This document shows, one piece after another, positions 14,492-24,820 of a DNA stretch of 64,000 bases. The DNA comes from Steromphala cineraria (Eukaryota; Mollusca; Gastropoda; Trochida; Trochidae): the NCBI GenBank assembly GCA_916613615.1, contig OU744721.1, forward strand, positions 74,653,060-74,717,059, written 5' to 3'. Position numbers and translations under genes: made by a program. Every line of letters begins with the position of its first letter. Positions within the stretch are counted from its first letter, which is position 1. Under the pieces are notes generated by a model. That model was not told the origin of the DNA. It searched no databases and was given only the letters and a program-made list of their open reading frames with translations.

Positions 14492-14654
14492 AACAGCTCG
14501 ACAACCGACACACAATTAACATTTCTTCGCTACAGTATTATAACGGCTCGACAGCCGACATGGGGAAAACATATCAAAATACCGTATTATAACGGCTCGA
14601 CAGCCGACATGAGAAAAGCATTCCAAATTACCGTATTATAACGGCTCGACAGCC
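14492..14654. repeat. 49-bp tandem repeat in the DIRS spacer
   Basis: Just over three units with a 49-50 bp period, each carrying the core GGCTCGACAGCC, start at 14492 (variant), 14542, 14591 and 14640. The core has complementary GGCT and AGCC ends. The repeat sits in the spacer between the outer and internal split direct repeats (14070-14746), which otherwise holds no recognisable frame. A structural or binding role in the element's cycle is possible but not shown. Confidence 0.8.
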
Positions 14655-14746
14655 ACGTACTACTGCGAAGTGACACATATCAGCACCAATGATTATATAC
14701 ACCTGAAACATACAGAAAAACATAATCAGTATAAACATCTTTAGTT

Positions 14747-14921
14747 TTCATGGTGAAAAGGCCGGGAGTACACTAATCGAGAATGTCAAATTCAAACATC
14801 TACACCCTTATATACCCCTTTTACACGCCACCTGGCGGGCAGATAACTCATTAGTACGCTTCATACCGCTAGGAGAAAATAATTTCTTTCTAATTCATTC
14901 TTCAACCGATAAAAATAATAT
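14747..14921 (-). repeat. DIRS element internal 175-bp direct repeat
   Basis: Matches 18762-18936 over 175 bp with one mismatch that I can see, near the outer end (A at 14912 against G at 18927). It lies immediately beside the internal 81-bp repeat, forming the B1-A2 joint of the split direct repeat arrangement. Confidence 0.9.
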
Positions 14922-15002
14922 TTCTCCTACATGCCCCATTCACGTCTACATAGACAACAAAACAACATACTTGAACAATAGGAACCGACGTGTGTTCCGC
15001 GG
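14922..15002 (-). repeat. DIRS element internal 81-bp direct repeat
   Basis: Exact copy of 13989-14069. It lies just downstream of the tyrosine recombinase frame in coding orientation and abuts the internal 175-bp repeat. Confidence 0.9.
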
Positions 15003-15021
15003 TTGAGAAAAGCAAAGAAAG

Positions 15022-16026
15022 TCAAGGGCCTAATGATAAAGAAACTTTCATTCTATGACTAATTAATGCTGTCTTTGATATAGCCATCTTTAGCATTTTC
15101 GCTCTTCCAGCGACCATTGCGTTTAAACATCCTGTCCGGTATACCGTTGTTTGCTGCTGCAGAAGCACCACCACTACGTAAACTGTGCAAACCAAACTTT
15201 TGATATTGCAAACAATTGGACTTAAAGCTTCTAAGAATATCTCCCTCAGTCTACTATAAGAGAGAGGACTGTTAGCTTTCCTGAGTTTATAGCCATTACC
15301 AGTTTTAGTCAAACTTCTGAATATGTAGTCTTGGGATTCTGGAAGAATATCCGCTGCTTTCAAGTACCTGTCGAGACATTCCACTGGACACAACTTAGTT
15401 TTGGTCCGACTAATGACAAGCCATGCCCCGTCTCTATATACATCAGTCTTCGACTTCTCAATAAAAACAGTCATATGAGAATGAAAAAACACGATGTCAG
15501 ATCTTCTTATGTTTAAAAGTTCTGAGGATCTCAAGAAACCAGAATAAGCTAATAAGCATACAGCTAATATCCTCAAATCAGCCAATGTAGCATTTTCACT
15601 CCTTGAATCATATAATTTTTGCAGGATAGCGACATTAACAGGCTCTTTCTTTGTGACAGACTTAGCTAGTTTACGTTTAGCTGCCTCCAGAACATTCTTT
15701 ACCAAACCATTGTCAGTAGGGCTATCTATACCCATGCTATAATGAGCGTACCTCAAACTATAAAAAGCAGCTGTAACAGGCGATATTGAATCACTCTGCT
15801 GGACAACAGACAGAAGATATAAAGCACAGTGTAAATAAGACACTGGTAGCCGACAAGGCATATCATTCAATAGAGCCCACCTTTTCCACGCAGCGAAACC
15901 ATTCTGGTACTTCCTGTTAGTGGAATCAGCTCTAGCATGCAACATCAGATCTGGCAAATCTCCAGCCAACCCTCGAACGCTATCTGGCAAGGCAGCCAAA
16001 TCATCCTTATACAAGGACTGGAACAC
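15022..16026 (-). pseudogene. Tyrosine recombinase of the DIRS element, frameshifted
   Basis: The open frame is 334 codons. Its first about 265 residues look like a DIRS-type tyrosine recombinase: an N-terminal SAM-like helical region, then the box GFLRSSELLNI with the first catalytic arginine at residue 166. The second catalytic box is not in this frame. The H-S-L-R codons lie at 15176-15187, and the likely nucleophilic tyrosine codon (in a D-G-Y-I context) at 15080-15082, in a frame that ends at 15059-15061. The shift lies between about 15200 and 15250. The tail of the listed frame (from about residue 270) is therefore out-of-frame sequence. The enzyme would integrate the circular cDNA by recombination in the nucleus. 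As it stands this copy should be inactive unless the shift is a sequencing error. Confidence 0.88.
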
Positions 16027-16049
16027 ATCTGTAAAACATACACAACAAA

Positions 16050-18372
16050 TCAGGAAAAATCAACTAATAAGGCCAGCATATTAAAATGTAAATCATGTTC
16101 ACCAAACATCCCACCTGGTATTCTGCTTGGAACATAACATTGTTTAGATGTTGGTAAATACATTACATCCTTAATTTGGGAAACAAACACAGAATTGCAA
16201 CATATGAGAGGCCAAAAACACGCTGAATGCCATTCGGGCACTATTAGTGTTCCTTTAGCTTTGCATAAAAACATGTGTTTAACTGCTCTAGGAATAAGCT
16301 GGATAGGAGGGACAACCCAGTTCATAGTCCCACTCCAATCAACGGTAAAGCTGTCTACCGCTGCAGATCCGGGATTACTGAACAGCGAATTGAAAATCTC
16401 AGTCTTTGTATTGTAATACGAAGCAAACCTATCCACTTCAAGAGGCCCCCACTTCTTGTCAACACAGTTAAAAGTACTCTTAGAAATGCCCCAGTCATCG
16501 TAGTCCATGACACGACTCAGAAAATCAGCTTCTTGATTCGCACTCCTTGGAATCCATTGAACATGAAGATCAATACAGTGTTGTGTGCACAATTCAAAAA
16601 TCTCAAGAGCTAATGACTGCAAGTGGACTTTCATACTTCCTTTCTCAATAATAGCTGTTACATTCTGATTGTCAGTGAACCACTTTACACTCTGTTTAGT
16701 TAGTTGACACACAAAACTTGAGAGCACCATATGTACAGCTTTAAGTTCCCTCCACGTAGAGCTTTGACTAGCCTCAAATCTGGACCACTGACCATGAGAA
16801 GATAAACCCTCTATATCAACACAATAACCACCAAACCCCGTGCTACTAGCATCAGTATAGACTAGTTTCTTGATGACTGTAGCAGGCTGCAACTCTCTTC
16901 TTTGATATCTCTCTATATTATCAGCCCAAAACCTCAGCTGTTTCACACTTCCTGCAGAAATATCAATATAACTGTTCCAAGTAGCAGCTGCAACAACGTC
17001 TATACAAAGTGATCTAGTCATAAGCTGCGACACCGGTCCGATGATGAGCTTCATAGATACTATTTGACCAACTATAGAAGCAAGAGTCTTTACTGGAGTT
17101 CTTTGTCTAAGACTTAACACCAACTGTATTACTGACAAAAGTTTCTCGATCTTCCTATCAGGAACAGATAACATCATTGAACTTGTGTCAATGTGGAATC
17201 CGAGCCACTCTAACGACTGTGTCGGACACCAGAGAGATTTCTCAACCTTAGGGACAAACCCTGAACGTATCAAATCAGACTTTACTGCTGACCCAAAACG
17301 AGTTTGCTTCGGTTTCAGAAGACCCAGCAAGAATGCCATCATCTAAAAATGTCACTATTCTTTTACCCTCATACCGCCACTTCTTCACCAATTGTCCTGT
17401 GACCTTGGTAAAAACATAGGGAGCAGAAGTAAGGCCAAAAGGCAACACCAAAAATTTGTAATAATGCATATCTCCAAACTTGTCTTTCCATGAAAAACCC
17501 AAGAACCGAGTATGTGATGGGAAAATATCAATGTGATGGTAAGCAGAGTGAATGTCAAATTTAATCAGCCAATCATCTATGTTGATATAATTCAAAGCAC
17601 ATTTCCAATCTTCATATTTCACACTTAGTTTATTCACGTAAGAGTTAATTCTGTGAAGATCCAAAATCAATCTTTTCTTCCCAGAAGATTGTACTGACAC
17701 CGTTAGGGGGCTGACCACATATGGCGGGGCTTCACATTCACAGATAAGATGCTTCTCCAAAAGATCGCCAATTGCCTGCGTAACAAAATCGCTATGTTTT
17801 AAGGCAGACTGATTGTTAGCAATTATCATTGGAGGAGGAAGATTGACAAAAGGAATCTTATAACCATGGTGGATAATGCCAATAACAAATTGAGAAGATT
17901 TGATATCAATCCAAAATTGAATATTGCGTTTGAGACGGCCCCTTACGACAATCTCAGACGAGCCCTGTTCATATTCATAGTAATCATGAGTGAGCGTTTT
18001 GGAACATACATCATCAAGGATACCATCATGAGAAATATACTCAACTGACAAGTCTTGTCCCCCACTACTGACTTCCCTGGGATGTTGACGCTCCGGCTGA
18101 CAAACTTGAACTGTAGGGGCACTCTCGCCTGAAGTGGCCCAAGACTCCGCACGTGAAGCATGGTCCAGGCTTTCCACTTTTCCCACGAAAAAGATGATTG
18201 CTGCTAGGCTGATGATACCCAGGGGTAGCTTGTGGAAGGACGCTCTGCACGGGCTGCGACATCGGAGTCTGTCTCCGGCTGGTCCTACTCGAGTAATGTG
18301 CGACTCTTCCACGCTTCTCTCGTAATTTGCGCACCGCTTTGTTTTCGGCCCTCGTGATTTTCCGGTCATCAT
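16050..18372 (-). pseudogene. RT, RNase H and methyltransferase-like gene of the DIRS element, frameshifted
   Basis: Two overlapping frames carry one gene. The upstream frame (17275-18372, 365 codons) holds the reverse transcriptase palm: FDIHSAYHHI with Asp273, LPFGLTSAPY, and the catalytic FLDD box at residues 342-345 (17338-17349). The downstream frame (16050-17342, 430 codons) continues with the RT thumb, then RNase H with acidic residues D164, E199, D224 and D273. After that comes a region starting at D304 with an F-A-S..N..D-W-S-G pattern like the Dam-type methyltransferase domain of DIRS/PAT elements. Its usual N-P-P-F/Y is replaced by V-P-P-I (344-347). The frames join within the 17275-17337 overlap, so a frameshift separates the catalytic box from the thumb. 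A programmed shift is possible but less likely given the other lesions. The first part of the upstream frame (18065-18372) overlaps gag, and the true start there is unclear. Confidence 0.88.
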
Positions 18373-18766
18373 CGGAATTGTCAGCTAGATCGTTTGAAAC
18401 GTAGTTTCTGACGGTCTCTCAACCACCTTCTGATTTATCGGCAATCTTTATCAACTTGTTTCTTTGATTTAACCGCTCAAGCTCTGAGTTTAATAACGTT
18501 TCACTATCATCAAATCGCTTACTTTGAATAGCAGACAAGACTTCTTTCAAAGCACCGGCAGTCTCTTCATTAAAATTAAATTGAATTTTGTTTCCTTCTC
18601 TTCGCCAAGTGTAATCTCTCTCGGCTTTCAACCTCTTTATGTCTTTTGATGTTTGGACAAACTCTTCTCTTAAAGAACCAATTCTTTCGTCCAGGACGGT
18701 TTCAAAATTAGCCTTGTTCGTCTGGAGTTGTGACAACATGGCGTCTAATTTTTCGTCAGTATTCAT
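18065..18766 (-). pseudogene. Gag-like gene of the DIRS element, interrupted by one in-frame TGA
   Basis: The ATG at 18764-18766 sits at the inner edge of the 175-bp terminal repeat. The first 115 codons are charged and probably coiled-coil (leucine-rich, about residues 5-45), and end at a TGA at 18419-18421. The same frame stays open beyond that codon to 18065, giving about 233 codons in all. It ends with a CCHC zinc knuckle, C-x2-C-x4-H-x4-C, at 18119-18160. This is the usual layout of a nucleic-acid-binding Gag: assembly region, acidic linker, zinc knuckle. One nonsense codon therefore appears to be the only break in this gene. The RT frame overlaps its 3' third. Confidence 0.8.
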
Positions 18767-18936
18767 GGTGAAAAGGCCGGGAGTACACTAATCGAGAATG
18801 TCAAATTCAAACATCTACACCCTTATATACCCCTTTTACACGCCACCTGGCGGGCAGATAACTCATTAGTACGCTTCATACCGCTAGGAGAAAATAATTT
18901 CTTTCTAATTCATTCTTCAACCGATAGAAATAATAT
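18762..18936 (-). repeat. DIRS element 5' terminal 175-bp repeat
   Basis: Copy of 14747-14921 with one visible mismatch. It forms the 5' end of the element in coding orientation and should carry the promoter. The gag ATG lies exactly at its inner edge. Flanking bases are GGTTATAG outside the other end and AACTACTT here, with no target duplication. Confidence 0.88.
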
Positions 18937-21190
18937 AACTACTTTTACTCAAAATATAGTTGTATGTGTAGTTATTGTATGTAAATAGTGACATGAAGAC
19001 ATGCCAATAGTACATTAATGTTTCTAACTTCCCTAGATCGATATATATTTGGACTTTCACACTTCTTCCTCTTGGAAGGACTTATCTATCTCATCTATGC
19101 CGAATCCTGATAGTTTTTAACCAAGTCATTATGATTTTTATCAGTATGGTATCTAATTAATAGCTGATGTACGCACTGTTCTTTTCTGCTATCCTGTTTT
19201 CATATGTTGAAATGAATTTTAATCCATTTTTACAACATGGTAAAATAAATGATATACTGTAATGTGACATCCACAAATGTATTTGCCTGGAAAGGATATC
19301 AAAGTGACTTAGAAAATGTGGGAGGATTTTTAAAACTAAACTCTAAACAAATGTTTTGATGCTTGGCACCATGTCATAATGGTTTATGTTTGTTTAAAAA
19401 GTGAAAATGAAAAACGTGTTTAAACAGGAACGCTTGCACGAGACTCTTTCGTTCAAAACATATTTGCTCATTGAATTGTACCCGTAAGACATAGAGCTAG
19501 GATATATAACAGTATTATTAATTTCGTACGTGTAAAACATTACCATTCGTTGTACCTAATCATACTAAGCTAAAGTGTTTTGAAAGTTGGTATTTCAAGG
19601 CTTCACTTTCTGTGTTTGTATTGATCCACTCCTGTTATTGGATACCATTTTAAACTTCAGGCAGGTTTGTATGGTATGGTTTCCATCGTCAGTAAGTAAA
19701 CAATTACTAAAGCATATTCTCAGATTCTTATCAAAGTCAAGGACGGTGAAAAGAATTAATCACGCTTCTGAGTGATAAAGAGGTGATGCAAGCAAACTGC
19801 CAAGGTCAGCACTTAATCCAAGACATACATGTAACTGTTCAATGTGCAATGTAATACTGTGCCAGAGTACATTCCCGTTCGGGCGCAGTTTCTAAGTTTT
19901 TTTATTGTGGACACGGTTTAATTGTCTGGTTTAATATTAACAGACTCATGTAGCAAGGTCTTCAATTAAAGTGAATATCTTAGCAACTTTCTTGTTTTGC
20001 TCAGTCATTTCTTGTCATGATGTTCAGTTACAAACTGATTTTTGCCCTGCTATTATATTGACTCATAAAACCATGACATTAGAGGTAATAAAAATAACTC
20101 GCCAATATTAAACAGCAATATATCAACTTCAAGGCAATATACTTCCCATTAAGCAGATATTTGCGCCTTCTATTATATATTTCGACATAAATTTATAACA
20201 TTTGCTCCATGAACAGAAACCATCAATGTCTTTCAAGGGTGGGATTGATATTGTTAAAAATATGTAGAGTTTTACTCGAATAGATTAACTTGATAAAATA
20301 CACATAATTTAAAAACGTTTAACTACCATTGTTTGTCGTGTCAATGGTACAAAGAACTGCAACATGTACCATCACACACGCGTGTTCCATCGTTGTAACA
20401 AATCCTCAAAACATCAACGTTTACATAAACTTGTGTTGTCATCTAACATTTAAAGAGAGAATTCGTGTTTAGATATAACGCTGATCATTTCCAATAGTGG
20501 TGCAGTCATTTAGGAAGTGGTTCATGTTCGTTGATACACGAAGTTATCATTCACTCGTGAAACGTTTCCCATTTCCCTTTAGAGAGAAAGTGTTGATGGC
20601 AGGAATTAGATTAAATTTAATTGTTTATGTTGATAATCCCTGTTTAGCTTATCACAGACATTAGGAAAGTTTGCTTTTGCTTCTTTGTTATTGGCCTTTT
20701 GACATCCAGCGAACAGAACATTTCCCTCCCATTTCCACTCCATGTTGATACAGAAAGTACACACGATGTTATATCTTGAAAATTAAATTGTTTCTTGACT
20801 ATAATAATAATATATTGAAAGTAATAAAGAAAGATGGGAAGAAAATGTTTTGATCAATTTTGATTGGTTTGATAACTTCATTAAACTATAGATTAGACTG
20901 CTTCATATAATCTTGGCTGTAAACACTCATCTAATTAAGATGAATATTGTTTAAAGCAATCTTTGCACTGTCTGTGGAGCAGTACCTGAATTCATAATTA
21001 ACCGTTTTGCCAAACAAAACAATTTTTACTTTCAGAGACGATTTGACCTTTCATACATATCCTGATAAGATAATTAGTCTATATCGTTGATAAGGAACAT
21101 TATCCTACCTCATGTAAAAATCTCGATCTCTGATTGGTTCACGTGACCCTGGATAACTACTGATATCACACTCTTGAGCGGGATGATAAA
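18937..21190. other. Gene-free AT-rich stretch
   Basis: About 2.2 kb without a recognisable gene, RNA or repeat boundary. Open frames are short and unrecognised. Confidence 0.55.
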
Positions 21191-21281
21191 TTATTTATAC
21201 CCCGCCAGGAACCAATCACGTAAAAAGCGTGCAAATTGAACTTATTTATACCCCGCCATGAAAAAAGCGTGCAGATTGAAC
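21191..21281. repeat. Two-unit tandem duplication
   Basis: The block TTATTTATACCCCGCCA ... GCGTGCAAATTGAA occurs twice back to back (21191-21241 and 21242-21281). The second unit lacks 11 bases of the middle. It has no coding content. Confidence 0.8.
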
Positions 21282-21780
21282 TGCTTGAAAAGTATGTTTC
21301 GCTGAATACATTGATGTTACCTTTGCTCAAATAATATGTAGCTTTATGCAAACTAAAGTCAAAGTAATTGCAAGCTATATAAATGCAAAAAAACATACAT
21401 GTATATTGTCATAATTACCTTATTAATTTAAGATTTGGGGTTTAAAATGTTTCTTGTCGAAAAACATGACAATCTTGTGTCGCTGCTTTTTTGATCATTG
21501 CATATGAGAATCGGTTCACATTTATTCGAAATATCAGTATTCACTCACTGTTTCGTTGTGTGTCTTGCAAGGAAAGTCGTTAAACATCGAAATTATGCTT
21601 CAGGAACTGTGTTCATAAAAAGAAATGTCCGTGACTAAGCGAGGCACTGACACGATTGATGATGTAGTTTTCAAAATAACACTTCCGGTTTGTGACCCTG
21701 ACCTTTGTCATGTACTTAGCAGTTTTAAATGTTTTCAAATATGCATTGTGTTTAACATTCGGTAAGATAAATTCGTTAAA

Positions 21781-21907
21781 ACGTTGCTTAGCGGGTTACA
21801 TAGGTATTTATTTTACCCTTGAAAGGTTTTATGCAACTCGCGTTTCCCTCGTTGCATAAAACCTTTCGCAGGAATAATAAATACCTATGTAACCCGCTAA
21901 GCAATGT
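21781..21907. repeat. Long palindrome, 127 bp
   Basis: Arms 21781-21837 and 21851-21907 are reverse complements with a few mismatches around a 13-base loop. The outer arm begins ACGTTGCTTAGCGGGTTACA and its complement ends the block. No protein is encoded. It has the same arm-loop-arm plan and the same 13-base loop length as 6374-6520, with a different sequence. Confidence 0.85.
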
Positions 21908-23097
21908 TATAACTTATATTGTCATATAATCAGAATGTTCTCTGCTTGGAGCTGATTGATAAACACTTCCAGCCCCCAAGGTATGTAAGGTGATTGAGGT
22001 TTACAACCTTGACTCTTGATAGCAATCCATATTTGAGGTCTTGTTATTTGGTACGTGAAGTGTAACCGCTTTCCGCTTTCGTTAATGTTTAAGGGGAGAA
22101 GCCAACTTATGTTCTTAACTTTATAATAACAAGAGCAAACTGATTATATCGTAGAGTGTAACATTGCAATCATCAAATCATCAATAAAAAGGAATTAATA
22201 CTCATCTGAGAGGCAAAATGGCAAATTATCACATCTTTTTTTATATTCTAGATCCAGTTTGGTTGGTATAAGGTATGGACTACAAATAATCTGAATTGAA
22301 ATCGACAGTACTTTGTGAACCTTTGTAAAAAGATTCAAAGGAAGATTATTTAATGTTGGAATATAGCATTTCCTAATTTGAATAACATACTGTCCAAAAT
22401 TGATCTTAATTCGAAAGATACCAGTAGCGTTTATACAATCGTATTTATTGAGACAATTTATGAAATAGTTACAGCTTTTACAAAAACAACACATGCACAT
22501 TGAGTTTAAAGAAGTTATTGCTAATGTGATAAAAAAGCAATGAAGTAACACAACATTTTGTTTTGATTAAGTCATGTTACCTATATCTGCAAAGTAAAGG
22601 GAGATCAACTGTCTATCATCTTTCACAGAAATATTGTTTGACGTTAACATATTTGCAGAATTCTCATCTTAACTAAATACACATGGAACAGACATGCACG
22701 TTAAGTGTTAACTTTGCACGAATTAGCCCACTGAGAGCAAGTAATTCTTTCAATCAAACTTTTGCAATGAGACAAATACCTAATTGTCATTTGAAATGAA
22801 ACGGTTGTCTGAAACTGCTGACGCCCGAATTTTTAGGATTTTCTTGTTGTTATGTATTTGTTTTGTCAACATAAATAGTTGAAAAAGAAATACTTTACAA
22901 AGCAAACTTACAAACGAATGAAACCTTACTTTGCAGACAAATCCTTTATTGTTCATACTGCTGACGGATTGTGTTATTATTTTCAAGTACCTCCAATGTC
23001 ACGAATACGGGAACCCGCACTATAACAATCCTAATAATAACAATTTTGGCAGATGGAAGAAAATACAGGATCTCAAAAATTTGTCACTGACAACAAG
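21908..23097. other. Gene-free stretch with one unrecognised open frame
   Basis: The minus-strand frame 22195-22551 (118 codons) is the longest open frame outside the transposons. It starts with a hydrophobic Cys-rich segment that could pass for a signal peptide, but I recognise no family and no supporting signals, so I do not call a gene. The plus-strand frame 22931-23125 also starts with a hydrophobic stretch and runs into the repeat at 23098. Neither has a counterpart elsewhere in the window. Confidence 0.4.
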
Positions 23098-23252
23098 AAG
23101 GATGTCCATGGGTCCGCAAGGGTGAACTATAGTTTTAATTCGAGGTTGCATTAATACAAGTGTGATCTGAAGAATAACCTGGGGATAGGCATAGCATATA
23201 CATTCAATTCAAACAAACTAACAGACTGAGTGATAGGCACAACATAGATGTC
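23098..23252. repeat. Repeat shared with 13425-13622
   Basis: Shares long exact words with 13425-13622, including ATTAATACAAGTGTGATCTG, in the same orientation and order. This copy is about 40 bp shorter. Confidence 0.7.
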
Positions 23253-23312
23253 ACTTCTTATTCTAACACTATTGGTAATAAAATTGGAATATGTTGTTAG
23301 GTATTTCAGATT

Positions 23313-23372
23313 GGTCGATATAGTGCAGTGGTATGGACGTCGGATTTACATGTAGCATCTAGGAGTCTCCTT
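23313..23372 (+). repeat. Possible tRNA-derived SINE head (fragment)
   Basis: The stretch TAGTGCAGTGG followed by GACGTCGGATTTACA looks like the D-arm/A-box and anticodon arm of a tRNA, as in tRNA-derived SINE heads. No convincing B box, variable region or 3' tail follows. It is too degenerate to be a functional tRNA. Chance resemblance is possible. Confidence 0.3.
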
Positions 23373-24177
23373 TTTTAAAAATAGATAAATACTCTAACCA
23401 ATGAAAATGTTATTCGAAAAAAGATCATCATCATTGGACGTCATCCTCTGTCAACAATAATTTCAATGAATTATCAGTCAATGGACATGTATTTCCCTTA
23501 CAAATAATGCATTTCCTGTGAGTTATCTTCTATGTGCAAAAATTGACATGGAATACCTTACATTACATGCTTTTGTTTGATACTATTAATTGGTTTTTAA
23601 TGACAAACACGCAAATAATAAAGAAAAAACTCATGATATATAAACAACATGAACTAATGTCTTTTCCTTTTGATCGTACAATATTACATAATGAAATCTA
23701 TCACTCTATATAAATTATATGTTAAAACATCAGTTTCACATAAACATATAGTTTATCCACATCTAATGAGTAAAACCATAATGGCTATTCTGATTATTGC
23801 TGCCACGAGGGAGGAGACTACAAGTCATAGATGTGGCAATTAATAAGCTTCCCTTGTGTGAGTTCCTACTTCTGGTAAATGACAATTTCCATGTACTGTG
23901 ACAGTTATCATACTAAACTACCGTAGGGATTTCGTAATTGTCTGGTAGGTTAATATCTTCGACACTTTCATTTTACATATTTCTTGCTATTATAATTTTA
24001 TTTGCACACGTTTTATTTTCATAAGGTTTTCACCTCACTATTATACCATGAAATTTAAGAATACACTTCACGATAAGCTCATATATTGAGATAATTAACC
24101 AACATTTGGGTTATAATGTGGTAATGCATAACTGTGAATGTAAATTAGGTTTACGTAATAGCTTTGAACATGAGTGA
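23373..24177. other. Gene-free AT-rich stretch
   Basis: Nothing recognisable in about 800 bp. Confidence 0.55.
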
Positions 24178-24820
24178 CTTCTCTTAATGGCCTTCAGACA
24201 TCAGACAGCAACTCTAAAGTATACCCTTGATGACAAATAATTCCACAATGTCTATTGAGATCGAGATATACATGTAGGAAATTGAATGCGTTTGTTAATT
24301 GAAACTGAATAAATGACACCTTAAGACACAATTGTCTAATTAAAATATATAAAGAACAACTATTGAGATCACACTGTTGCATAACAACACATATTTCTTA
24401 ATACCATAGGTTTTCTTGTTAAATGTATTTAATGGTTTCATGTCAGGCGATCTTGTTGACTGATGCAAAGAATCACAATCGATGTCGTTGTCTATTTTTT
24501 ACCACATTACGTTTCTGCCTTTCAGGGTAATTCAGGGAGTTTGATTTTGTCATTTTTCATACTTTTGAACTATTATTGTCGTTTATTTTTACAAAGAGTA
24601 ATTTTGAAAAACTCGCATTCCTAATTTTATAGACATGATCGAAATGAACAACAGTAAATCCTTTCAATTGCCTCTCAGACATCAGTGAGCAGCCCTGAGG
24701 TATGCCCTTTGTGGTCAGATAATTCCATATTGTCAATAGAGAAAGTAATTGGTAGCGTCAGTTAATTGCAGCATAATAGTTGATGCCTTGTGAAAAGGCA
24801 AATGTGTCTCACATGATTAA
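24178..24820. repeat. Pair of diverged direct repeats
   Basis: 24178-24340 and 24657-24820 align in the same orientation, sharing CAGACATCAG, GATAATTCCA-like words and the order of features between them, with many substitutions. The 316 bp between them hold nothing else recognisable. From 24821 to 25222 I also see nothing. Confidence 0.55.

Larger units (their letters stand above)
13989..18936 (-). mobile_element. DIRS-superfamily retrotransposon (PAT/Ngaro-type split direct repeats), decayed
   Basis: Read on the minus strand the order is: 175-bp terminal repeat (18762-18936), gag, RT/RNase H/methyltransferase-like gene, tyrosine recombinase, an 81-bp repeat (14922-15002) abutting a second copy of the 175-bp repeat (14747-14921), a spacer of about 0.68 kb, then the second 81-bp repeat (13989-14069). 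This A1-genes-B1-A2-B2 arrangement is the split direct repeat layout known for PAT and Ngaro elements, which use a tyrosine recombinase instead of an integrase and leave no target duplication. None is visible here. The repeats are almost identical (one mismatch in 256 bp), yet the genes carry a nonsense codon and two frameshifts. The methyltransferase-like region favours PAT-like over Ngaro; that subclass is inferred. Confidence 0.88.

Noticed and set aside
16195..16613. Plus-strand frames inside the DIRS element
   Set aside because: Antisense shadows of the RNase H and methyltransferase-like region.
23313..23372. Functional tRNA gene
   Set aside because: Only the D-arm and part of the anticodon arm look tRNA-like. 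The T-arm and acceptor pairing are not visible.
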